Below are positions 1 through 6,001 of a stretch of 6,001 bases of DNA, piece by piece. The stretch is taken from positions 1 to 6,001 of the forward strand of contig DAOVUE010000111.1 in the NCBI GenBank assembly GCA_030632745.1. Reading direction: 5' to 3'. Under the pieces are notes generated by a model. It was given only the letters and a program-made list of their open reading frames with translations, searched no databases and was not told the DNA's origin. The first letter of the stretch is position 1, and each line of letters starts with the position of its first letter. Origin of the DNA: Pseudomonadota bacterium (lineage in GTDB: Bacteria; Pseudomonadota; Gammaproteobacteria; GRL18). The translations under genes were made by a program, and so were the position numbers.

Positions 1-1289
1 CATCCTCTGGAAAAGGCTCCTTTTTTAAAAGGGGAGGATCGCCAGTAACGCTTCACTTTTTTTAAATCAAATTGATCCACATAAACCAGATCGGCATAGC
101 AGGCATCAATATCGTTTAGGGCAAAGGTTTTGGCCACATTCTCAAGTACTTCAGGGCTTGCCAGAACATCATCCGCATTGATAAAACCAATAATTTCACC
201 CGTTGCTCTGGAGATCCCCTTATTCATTGCATCATAAATACCTTTATCTTTTTCGGAGATATAATCATTCACTACTTGAGGATATTTTTTTATAATGTTG
301 AGAGTATCATCTGTTGAAGCACCATCAATAATAATATATTCCACATTAGAATAAGTCTGAGATTTAACCGATAATATCGTATCTTCAATAGTTTCCTGAC
401 GATTAAAAGAGACCGTAATTAATGATATTTTCGGTAAATCACGCTCTTCACTGACTGAAGCAGAAGTTTTATAGTCATATGTGGTACCTAAACACCTCTT
501 TGCATGAAGCTTTTTAACATAATGATAAGTTCCAGAGCGGAAAAACCACTTCATACTTTGTAAATGCCAGCGAAAATACTTAAAATTTCTATGGCTTTCA
601 CGTTGTCCACTATGAATAATAGAAACGTCAGGGTTAATCAGAACCACAAAGTTACTGAGCCAGATCCTGGAACAAAGCTCAACATCCTCATAATAAAGAA
701 AATAATGTTCATCAAAGCCATTGAGTAATTCAAACACTTCACTGCGAAATCCTAAAAACATACCTGCAACCCAATCCGATGTGAAACTCACATCATGACT
801 AAAATGCCTATTCTCTTCACGAGCACCAAAAAATTTTTTCACAATTTTCCAGGGTGTAGGCACCTCTCTGCAGCTGTCCTCAATTTCTCCATTGTAATTT
901 TTAACCAGAGGAGCTGTCACACCAATCTTATGATGTAACTTAAGATCATTGACCAGGACAGTAAAAACATCTTCTTTGATACGAACATCCGGGTTCAGAA
1001 CAAAAAAATAATGCCTTCTTTTTAAATCTATCGGCTGCTGAAAAGCCTGGTTGTGATTTTCGCCAAAACCTTTAGGAGACTTATTATTAATGACTTTAAC
1101 AGGGAAAGAAAAATCTGCTAGTTCAATGGATTCCTGTTCGGGGACATTTAAGGTAAGAGTCACTTGAAAACGGTGCTTACATTGCAGGGAATTCAGATCT
1201 AAAAATATATTTTTAACCAGGCTCAATTGATTATGACTGACAATTGAAATATGTATATCTGAATCTGCTAATAATTTATTTAATTTCAT
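1..1289 (-). CDS. Two-domain GT2 glycosyltransferase (WbbL-like rhamnosyltransferase domain plus WcaE-like domain), 3' end off the window
   Basis: Reading from ATG at 1289, the frame is open for 429 codons to the left edge, so the C-terminus is missing. Domain 1 (about residues 12-245) resembles WbbL-type rhamnosyltransferases. It has ISIVSHN at 14-20, GFGENHN at 74-80, the DxD-type site NPDV at 99-102, WVAGMF then GFDEHYFLYYEDVELCSR at 191-208 with the acidic pair E201/D202, and FRWHLQS soon after HSGQRESHRN (226-235). Domain 2 begins near residue 286 and is a WcaE/PGL-type GT2: LITVSFNR (290-297), DGASTDD (322-328), EKDKGIYDAMNKG (346-358) and NADD (371-374). About 100 residues are probably missing, judged by the usual family length. 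Both domains keep their nucleotide-sugar motifs, so two sequential transfers at the cytoplasmic membrane face are plausible. The sugars are inferred: rhamnose for domain 1, unknown for domain 2. The gene is divergent from glf. No clear ribosome binding site precedes the ATG. Confidence 0.9.
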   Translation of the reverse strand, partial: MKLNKLLADSDIHISIVSHNQLSLVKNIFLDLNSLQCKHRFQVTLTLNVPEQESIELADFSFPVKVINNKSPKGFGENHNQAFQQPIDLKRRHYFFVLNPDVRIKEDVFTVLVNDLKLHHKIGVTAPLVKNYNGEIEDSCREVPTPWKIVKKFFGAREENRHFSHDVSFTSDWVAGMFLGFRSEVFELLNGFDEHYFLYYEDVELCSRIWLSNFVVLINPDVSIIHSGQRESHRNFKYFRWHLQSMKWFFRSGTYHYVKKLHAKRCLGTTYDYKTSASVSEERDLPKISLITVSFNRQETIEDTILSVKSQTYSNVEYIIIDGASTDDTLNIIKKYPQVVNDYISEKDKGIYDAMNKGISRATGEIIGFINADDVLASPEVLENVAKTFALNDIDACYADLVYVDQFDLKKVKRYWRSSPFKKGAFSRG

Positions 1290-1391
1290 ATAATGATTAT
1301 ATTAGCATCTTATGCTATTATTTGCCCTGTAAATTCTAATCCTGAAAATGCGGTTGTCAGCTCACCTTCTTATACTTTAATTGATTTTTAT
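1290..1391. promoter_or_regulatory. Divergent intergenic region, likely promoters for both flanking transcription units
   Basis: This AT-rich gap separates two start codons that point away from each other, so promoters for both directions should lie in or near it. Toward glf, TTGTCA (1354-1359) and TTTAAT (1376-1381) are 16 bases apart and each matches the sigma-70 consensus at 5 of 6 positions, but the predicted transcript would start only a few bases before the ATG. A perfect TATAAT at 1289-1294 has no good -35 partner. Toward the leftward gene, TTTACA (1333-1328) and TAAGAT (1312-1307) are only 15 bases apart. None is convincing alone. The case rests mainly on gene orientation. Confidence 0.35.
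1299..1321. repeat. Imperfect palindrome between the divergent genes, possible operator
   Basis: TAGCAT (1303-1308) and ATGCTA (1312-1317) form a perfect 6-base inverted repeat around CTT. After one T-T mismatch, three more pairs extend the symmetry to 1299-1321. Its position between divergent starts would suit a dimeric regulator, but it is short and AT-rich and could arise by chance. It has no following T-run, so it is not a terminator. Confidence 0.3.
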
Positions 1392-2558
1392 ATGTTTGAC
1401 TATATTATTATTGGTGCCGGATTTGCCGGCTCTGTGTTGGCAGAACGCATAAGCAGAGAACAGGACAAACGTGTTCTTATCATTGAAAAACGTAATCATA
1501 TTGCCGGAAACTGCTATGACTACTATGATGAACATGGAATTCTGGTGCATAAATACGGCCCCCACCTGTTCCATACATCAAATGCTGAAGTGTTTAATTA
1601 CCTGAGTCAATTTACTCCCTGGATCAATTATCAGCATAAAGTGTTAGGGCATGTTGATGGACAAAAAGTCCCTATTCCTTTTAATCTGAATTCCCTAGAC
1701 CTGCTGTTTCCGAAAAGTATGGCCTCATCTCTGGAACAAAAGCTGATTAAAAAATATGGCTTTGATGTCAAAGTTCCTATTCTTGAACTGAAAAAAGAAA
1801 ATGACAGTGAATTACAATATCTGGCTAATTTTATTTATGAAAAAGTCTTCGCTAACTATACCGCTAAACAATGGGGATGTCGTCCGGAAGATATTGCAGC
1901 AGAAGTAACCGCACGGGTTCCGGTGTTTATTTCACGCGATGATCGTTATTTTCAGGATAAATATCAGGCTGTTCCAAAATATGGCTATACTAAATTATTT
2001 GACAAACTATTAGAACACAAAAATATTAAACTGATGCTGAATACGGACTATAAGGACATCATGTCTTTTGATGCAAAGTCCGGCGCCATCACTTTATTCA
2101 ATCAGCCTTTTTCAGGTCAGTTCATTTTTACCGGCCTGATTGATGAACTGTTTGATTATCAGCTGGGTGAGCTGCCCTATCGTTCACTACAATTTCAATT
2201 TGAACATCTGCAGCAGGAATTTTTTCAGGACGCAACCACAGAAAATTATCCGGAAGACTACGATTTCACCCGCATCACAGAATTTAAGCGTATCAGTCAC
2301 CAGACGCTTCAGGGTACCACGATTATTAAAGAGTACCCGCAGGATTATAAGCGCAGCATTGAAGGTCAGAATATCCCCTACTACCCTGTTTTCAATGACA
2401 AAAACACTGAATTATTTAATCAGTACCGGGCACTCAGTGAAAAGTTTTCTAATATTGCACTGGTAGGCCGCCTGGCAGAATATCGTTATTATGATATGGA
2501 TGATATTATTGAGCGCTCCCTGCAGGTCTACAAAGATCGTTATTCTCAACTGTCATGA
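1392..2558 (+). CDS. glf: UDP-galactopyranose mutase
   Basis: This flavoenzyme interconverts UDP-galactopyranose and UDP-galactofuranose in the cytoplasm, supplying the Galf donor for surface glycans. The 388-residue product has the usual family length. The N-terminus MFDYIIIGAGFAGSVLAERI carries the FAD dinucleotide-binding motif GAGFAG (8-13), followed by an acidic strand end, IIEKRNHIAGN (30-40). Family motifs follow in order: YGPHLFHT (55-62), YTAKQWG (156-162), RVPVFISRDDRYFQDKYQ (175-192), PKYGYT (195-200), TGLIDELFDY (247-256), TEFKR (296-300), and VGRLAEYRYYDMDDII (358-373), which closes the FAD site. An in-frame ATG at 1293 would add 33 residues unlike the family and fill the intergenic region. 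The ATG at 1392 is preferred because family members begin immediately before this FDY motif. No good Shine-Dalgarno precedes either ATG. The stop overlaps the next start as ATGA, so the two genes are probably translationally coupled. Identification is firm. Confidence 0.97.
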   Translation: MFDYIIIGAGFAGSVLAERISREQDKRVLIIEKRNHIAGNCYDYYDEHGILVHKYGPHLFHTSNAEVFNYLSQFTPWINYQHKVLGHVDGQKVPIPFNLNSLDLLFPKSMASSLEQKLIKKYGFDVKVPILELKKENDSELQYLANFIYEKVFANYTAKQWGCRPEDIAAEVTARVPVFISRDDRYFQDKYQAVPKYGYTKLFDKLLEHKNIKLMLNTDYKDIMSFDAKSGAITLFNQPFSGQFIFTGLIDELFDYQLGELPYRSLQFQFEHLQQEFFQDATTENYPEDYDFTRITEFKRISHQTLQGTTIIKEYPQDYKRSIEGQNIPYYPVFNDKNTELFNQYRALSEKFSNIALVGRLAEYRYYDMDDIIERSLQVYKDRYSQLS

Positions 2559-3490
2559 TAGACAATGCACCGGCAAATAATCCCATTAAACTGAGCATAG
2601 TCTTTCTTAACTTTAATCGTCTGCATGAAACCCGGCAAACAGCAGAAAAACTATTACAGCTGTGTAATGGTAGAAAAGACATTGAAATTATAGCGGTTGA
2701 TAATGGCTCCAGTGATGGAAGCGCAGCTTACCTTGCAGAAAAGGACGGTATTCATGATGTTTTACTGCACGATAACTCCGGTATAGCCGGTTATAATGAA
2801 GGATTTAAGCACACAACAGGTGAATATATTCTGGTACTGGATGATGATTCCTGTCCAAAGGATGCAGCATCTATAGACAAAATGCTTGAAGTTATGGAAA
2901 CTCACCCGGAATTAGGTCTATTAGCCTGCCATATTGAAACTCCGAACGGTGACTATCAGTGGAGCTGGCATGTGCCGGAAGCAGACAAAATTAAACAGCA
3001 TAAACTGAACCCTACGCCCTTTTTTATCGGCTGCGGCTTTGTCATACAGCGCACCTTGTTTGAACGCATTGGCTGGTATCCCGGTAATTTTTTCCTCTAT
3101 CAAAATGAAATAGCCGTGACATTCAGCATTAAGCAGCTCAATTATCAAATCGCTTACCATCCTGACTGCACAGTCATTCATCGCGGCAGCCCTAATCAAC
3201 GCCCCGGCTGGCGGCGTGTATTTTATCCCACACGCAACACTCTGTGGCTGATCCGAAGCTATTATCCTCAGCCCCAGGCTGCTTATTTAATTTTTTCCAG
3301 GCTCATTATCGGCCTGATACGTGCTGTTCAGTTCAAAGAAGTCAGTACCTGGTTTAAAGCCGCACGGGAAGGCTTTAGTCATCCCGTGGAAAAAAACACC
3401 CTGAGTGCTGAAATACGCAGGGAATCACATGTGTTTTTTAAGCAAAACAGTATCTTTCATCAATTAATGTCCCCGTTTACCCGGCACTAA
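2555..3490 (+). CDS. GT2 family glycosyltransferase, rhamnosyl/galactofuranosyl-transferase-like
   Basis: This 311-residue protein has one GT-A fold GT2 domain and probably adds one sugar to a lipid-linked glycan at the cytoplasmic membrane face. Visible motifs are LSIVFLNFNR (13-22), IIAVDNGSSDGS (45-56), GIAGYNEGF (76-84), LDDD as the DxD metal/nucleotide site (95-98), FFIGCGFVIQRTLFERIGWYP (starting 156), FFLYQNEIAVTFSI (179-192), VIHRGSP (207-213), and FYPTRNTLWL (223-232) before a hydrophobic stretch at about 241-258 that may contact the membrane. The order matches bacterial GT2 rhamnosyltransferase-like proteins. Where relatives as I recall them have N-E-x-D-L-x-x-R, this protein reads NEIAVTFS, losing the second acid and the arginine. 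The start codon overlaps the glf stop and there is no separate Shine-Dalgarno, indicating coupling. The adjacent mutase makes Galf a possible donor, but rhamnose or another sugar is equally compatible. Confidence 0.88.
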   Translation: MIDNAPANNPIKLSIVFLNFNRLHETRQTAEKLLQLCNGRKDIEIIAVDNGSSDGSAAYLAEKDGIHDVLLHDNSGIAGYNEGFKHTTGEYILVLDDDSCPKDAASIDKMLEVMETHPELGLLACHIETPNGDYQWSWHVPEADKIKQHKLNPTPFFIGCGFVIQRTLFERIGWYPGNFFLYQNEIAVTFSIKQLNYQIAYHPDCTVIHRGSPNQRPGWRRVFYPTRNTLWLIRSYYPQPQAAYLIFSRLIIGLIRAVQFKEVSTWFKAAREGFSHPVEKNTLSAEIRRESHVFFKQNSIFHQLMSPFTRH

Positions 3491-3505
3491 AGTGAGTCAG
3501 CCTGC

Positions 3506-4930
3506 ATGAATCAAGAAGCCTCTGTTGTAGTGCCTTCCATACTTATCATTATTGTCACATGGAATAAAAAAGACTATGTCATTGATCTGCTGAACTCACT
3601 TGCAAATCTTAATTATCCCATTGAAAAGCTGGATATCGTTGTGGTCGATAATGCCAGTACTGATGGTACAGTTGCAGCACTCAAAGCACAATTTAAAGAA
3701 ATTCGCCTGCTCTGTAATGGTGAAAACCTGGGGGGAACCGGCGGTTTTAATACCGGCCTTGCCTGGGCATTTGAGCAAGCTGAGCAAAAATATGATTATC
3801 TGTGGCTGCTGGACAATGATGTACAGGTGCATAAAAATGCTCTCAAAGAATTAGTGACTATTCTCCAGCAGCATGAAGATATTGCTATTGCCGGCTCAAC
3901 CATGATGCAGCTGGATTTTCCTCATACTGTTAATGAAATGGGGGCTTTTGTTGATCGCGGCATGGGGACTCTATTGTTTAATCGTCATCTGCAGGACATT
4001 GAGCAATGGAAAGGCACTCCCTTAGCAGAATTAATGGCACAGGATATTGATTTAAGTCAGCAGCTGAGCCATTGCCAGCCCTGGATGGATGTTGATTACG
4101 TTGCGGCTGCCTCTTTACTCATCCGTGCACCTATAGCTAAAAAAGCCGGCCTGTGGGATGATTTTTTTATTCACTATGATGATGTGGAATGGTGCTTACG
4201 CATTGAAAAAATGGGGCATAGGATCGCAGTTTCGGCTCGTTCTATTATCTGGCATTTATCGGCCTTCGCCAAAGTCCCTTCGTGGATCCTATATTATGAT
4301 AATCGCAATATACTTTACCTGTTGGAAAAGCATGGGGTTGCTGAATCCATCACTATGGCAAAAAAGTTTATTCTAAAAAAATCTCTATACTATGGATTAT
4401 TAGGAAAAAACGACCTTTCACGCCTGCATATTGAAGCCTTAGAGGATTATCAACAGCGTGTGCAGGGTAAAAAAGAACTGCAGCTGAATGATGACTACGG
4501 ATCCTTATCTGATATTGAAGAGATCCTCCTAAAGCCAGAAATAAAACATATTCTTATACCCTGGACAGTTGATCTGCAAGCCTGTAATCTGCAGAGCCTT
4601 TTTGTTCGCATTATGAAACAGCGTCCAGAGCTGAAAATTGATTACATCATTCCCCCTGCCCATGTTAAAAAGGCTCTGGTGCAGCAATTACCTGGAGCAA
4701 GGCCTCTGGCTCTACCGGGATTCCTTCTATTACGATATTTTAAATTTATCAAATTATACAATAATTATGATCTGTTGCTGCAGTCTGATTACAAAGTCAT
4801 ATTACCTCTGTCTCTATCCAGCAAAAAGATTCTCTATTTAAACTATGAGGGGATCAGTTTAAGAAACAGACCCAGCTTAAACCACCTGCTCAAGCTGAGT
4901 AAAAAGCTTGCTAAGCTTTGGTTTAAATAA
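3506..4930 (+). CDS. GlfT-like GT2 glycosyltransferase with an unrecognised C-terminal extension
   Basis: This 474-residue protein is the best candidate in the window for the galactofuranosyltransferase using the Glf product. The GT2 domain (about residues 10-275) shows ILIIIVTWNKKD (12-23), IVVVDNASTDGT (44-55), NGENLGGTGGFNTG (71-84), LLDNDVQ with the DxD site at 103-105, VAAASLLIRA (199-208), WDDFFIHYDDVEWCLR (217-232) with the acidic catalytic region, WHLSAF (249-254), and YYDNRNILYLL (263-273). The NLGGTGGF and YYxxRN pair resembles GlfT-type transferases. A linker follows, then about 130 residues (from 345) that I cannot assign; it appears alpha/beta, with strands ILIPW (349-353) and KIDYIIPP (377-384), and ends in a lysine-rich helix (460-474). 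It lies 15 bases after the previous gene in the same unit. AGTGAG at 3491-3496 is a weak ribosome binding site. Sugar specificity is inferred from context. Confidence 0.88.
   Translation: MNQEASVVVPSILIIIVTWNKKDYVIDLLNSLANLNYPIEKLDIVVVDNASTDGTVAALKAQFKEIRLLCNGENLGGTGGFNTGLAWAFEQAEQKYDYLWLLDNDVQVHKNALKELVTILQQHEDIAIAGSTMMQLDFPHTVNEMGAFVDRGMGTLLFNRHLQDIEQWKGTPLAELMAQDIDLSQQLSHCQPWMDVDYVAAASLLIRAPIAKKAGLWDDFFIHYDDVEWCLRIEKMGHRIAVSARSIIWHLSAFAKVPSWILYYDNRNILYLLEKHGVAESITMAKKFILKKSLYYGLLGKNDLSRLHIEALEDYQQRVQGKKELQLNDDYGSLSDIEEILLKPEIKHILIPWTVDLQACNLQSLFVRIMKQRPELKIDYIIPPAHVKKALVQQLPGARPLALPGFLLLRYFKFIKLYNNYDLLLQSDYKVILPLSLSSKKILYLNYEGISLRNRPSLNHLLKLSKKLAKLWFK
4901..4919 (-). terminator. Weak candidate terminator for the leftward gene, inside the 3' end of the plus-strand gene
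   Basis: AAAGCTT (4903-4909) and AAGCTTT (4913-4919) are a perfect 7-base inverted repeat with a 3-base loop. Read on the minus strand, the hairpin runs into five T residues (4905-4901). It lies about 50 bases beyond the stop of the minus-strand gene and overlaps the coding end of the convergent gene. Only two G-C pairs support the stem, so its strength is doubtful. Confidence 0.22.
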
Positions 4931-4967
4931 AAAAGGGTTTAAATAATAACGGCTTCAAATAATAAAG
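4920..4967. repeat. Short AT-rich tandem repeat, three diverging copies, in the convergent gap
   Basis: Three consecutive units of 15-17 bases begin at 4920, 4936 and 4951. The first two share GGTTTAAATAA exactly, and the second and third share the pattern GGyTTyAAATAATAA with two transitions. The first unit includes the last codons and stop (TAA at 4928-4930) of the plus-strand gene, so the array straddles its end. It looks like local slippage duplication. I see no protein-coding or known regulatory role. Confidence 0.55.
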
Positions 4968-4987
4968 AGTTAATCGAGATTTAACTC
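4967..4987 (-). terminator. Inverted repeat over the stop codon of the leftward gene, weak terminator candidate
   Basis: GAGTTAA (4967-4973) and TTAACTC (4981-4987) are perfect 7-base arms around a 7-base loop, overlapping the TAA stop (4972-4970) of the minus-strand gene. On the minus strand the stem is followed by a T-rich stretch interrupted by A (TTTATTATTT). The arms are mostly A-T pairs, so this would be a weak terminator or only an RNA 3'-end hairpin. The plus-strand side has no T-run. Confidence 0.22.
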
Positions 4988-6001
4988 ATAGCAGAGACTA
5001 TGCTGTGCCAGATTTGGGTTATAATATGGATCGCCTGCTAATAGCTTTTCTTTCCATTGCTGCTGAAAGAGCTCACTATCAGACGGGACAAAATCATCCA
5101 GACCGCCATCACCTGCACAGGAAAAAATAGCCATAGGGTCAAACACTATACGCCACCCGGCTTCCTGCGCTCTAAAAGCAAAGTCCAGAAGTGCATGAGG
5201 GCCTTGATAGCCTTGTTTAAATCCGCCCAGCTGCTGCCAGAGTTCACGCTTAATTACGACACTATACGGATTAGGTGAGCTGATATTTCTAAGCACACTG
5301 GTTACAGCCAGGTAGCCGGCTTCAGTAGCAGGATATCCGCTATAAGGTCTGATAAAATCACCATCACCCGCATAAAACATACCTGCATAAACAATTTTGT
5401 CATCCTGATCCAATAATTTACCACAAGCCATTCCAACACCGTCAAGCTGCAGCCAGGATGCCAATTCATTTTCTGCCTGCGGGTTTTGCGTTTTATAAGC
5501 GGATGAGCATAATAATAGATTAGCTTTCAATTCGTTTAATAGCGGTGAAGATAAAACGACTTCGGCATAGTCTATTGCCGACATGGCTTCAGGAAAATAA
5601 ATCCGTGAGATGTTTTCATCTTCAGGTAAGACTAATCGGGTACGGTAATTGCCGCGCCAGAGTGACTCTATATGGCTGACGGAAGCTGAAATTCCACGTC
5701 GCTGCATTGCCTCTTTTAAAGCCTGTATACCCGCATCAAACACATAAGATTTGGAATCATCATTCAGAGCAATAGACTGAACATGCTGTCGCCAGTGGTA
5801 CAGCACACGCCTGATATGCCTGACTTTTATTGGCTGTTCCATACAGCGTAAAATCAGATCATAATCCTGGGAGCCGTCATATTCTGAACGCAGTCCTCCC
5901 ACAGCTGTAATCAGTGACTTCCTATAACACATCAGATGGAAAATATAATTACCCGATAAAAAATTCTCAGGCGACCAGTCGGGCTTCATCAGATGCATAA
6001 A
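4970..6001 (-). CDS. C-terminal part of a large GT2 glycosyltransferase (O-antigen type), start beyond the right edge
   Basis: The frame is open to the right edge. The first in-window ATG (5998) lies inside a conserved GT2 region, so the gene is 5'-truncated by the window. Numbering from that ATG, residues 5-70 are the end of a catalytic GT2 domain: KPDWSPENFLSGNYI (5-19), VGGLRSEYDGSQDYDLILR (33-51) with the acidic SQDYDL motif, and the closing RHIRRVLYHWR (60-70). A helical linker follows (about 83-105), then a second GT2-like region ending in GDPYYNPNL (322-330), typical of large two-domain O-antigen transferases. That second region is short: between NYRT (117-120) and ELASWLQLDGVGMACGKL (178-195), only some 57 residues replace the usual nucleotide-binding half, and neither VDNxS nor a clear DxD is visible. 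The first domain probably transfers a sugar to a growing surface glycan; the second looks inactive or structural. Donor and acceptor are unknown. It converges on the glf unit with a 39-base gap and is therefore transcribed separately. Confidence 0.88.
   Translation of the reverse strand, partial: FMHLMKPDWSPENFLSGNYIFHLMCYRKSLITAVGGLRSEYDGSQDYDLILRCMEQPIKVRHIRRVLYHWRQHVQSIALNDDSKSYVFDAGIQALKEAMQRRGISASVSHIESLWRGNYRTRLVLPEDENISRIYFPEAMSAIDYAEVVLSSPLLNELKANLLLCSSAYKTQNPQAENELASWLQLDGVGMACGKLLDQDDKIVYAGMFYAGDGDFIRPYSGYPATEAGYLAVTSVLRNISSPNPYSVVIKRELWQQLGGFKQGYQGPHALLDFAFRAQEAGWRIVFDPMAIFSCAGDGGLDDFVPSDSELFQQQWKEKLLAGDPYYNPNLAQHSLCYELNLD

Noticed and set aside
420..480. Possible gene boundary between the two GT2 domains of the leftward gene
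   Set aside because: The minus-strand frame continues without a stop through this segment, and no ATG with a ribosome binding site precedes the second domain, so a single fused gene fits better.
1293..1391. In-frame 33-residue N-terminal extension of glf from an ATG at 1293
   Set aside because: The extension has no family resemblance, no ribosome binding site, and would occupy the whole divergent intergenic region. Glf homologues start right at the MFDY motif.
2140..2466. 108-residue open frame on the plus strand within glf
   Set aside because: It lies in another frame entirely inside a confidently identified gene and shows no recognisable motif.
2921..3199. 92-residue open frame on the minus strand inside the middle GT2 gene
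   Set aside because: It is antisense to conserved GT2 motifs, with no ribosome binding site or domain signal.
5057..5278. 73-residue open frame on the plus strand opposite the rightmost GT2 gene
   Set aside because: It is antisense to the coding region of the large GT2 protein and has no supporting features.
5998..5998. ATG at 5998 as the true start of the rightmost gene
   Set aside because: The codon before it (TTT) is in frame, and the following KPDWSP motif is internal in the family, so the gene continues past the window edge.

Overview
The window is part of a surface-polysaccharide gene cluster, most likely for an O-antigen or a related exported glycan. It looks bacterial and probably Gram-negative. 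The base composition is moderately AT-rich by eye. The protein motifs resemble proteobacterial O-antigen enzymes: a WbbL-like rhamnosyltransferase domain, a UDP-galactopyranose mutase, and a large two-domain GT2 protein ending in DPYYNPNL. A gammaproteobacterium is my best guess, but nothing here fixes the taxon.

Layout from left to right. Positions 1-1289 (minus strand) hold the first 429 codons of a gene running off the left edge. It encodes two GT2 glycosyltransferase domains in one chain, WbbL-like then WcaE-like. Positions 1290-1391 are a short AT-rich divergent intergenic region with an imperfect palindrome. From 1392 to 4930 (plus strand) lies a tight three-gene unit: glf (UDP-galactopyranose mutase), a GT2 gene overlapping it by 4 bases, and, 15 bases further on, a second GT2 gene with GlfT-like motifs and an unusual C-terminal extension. 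Positions 4931-4969 are a short convergent gap with a small AT-rich tandem repeat. Positions 4970-6001 (minus strand) are the C-terminal part of another large GT2 protein, whose start lies beyond the right edge.

How the genes fit together: Glf converts UDP-galactopyranose to UDP-galactofuranose, the donor for galactofuranosyl transfer. A transferase in the same transcription unit, most plausibly the 474-residue protein, would then add Galf to a lipid-linked glycan. The WbbL-like domain suggests that a deoxyhexose such as rhamnose is also present, as in the E. coli K-12 O16 antigen cluster, which also pairs glf with wbbL. These donor assignments are inferred from context and motifs. Five GT2 domains are visible on four polypeptides, and one of them, at the C-terminus of the rightmost protein, appears degenerate.

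The least ordinary features are the WbbL/WcaE-type double transferase, the unrecognised extension on the GlfT-like protein (possibly a Rossmann-like half-domain), the altered acidic motif in the middle GT2, and the shortened last GT2 domain. I see no CRISPR array, tRNA, rRNA, insertion sequence or phage gene, and no clear evidence of a wholly new system.
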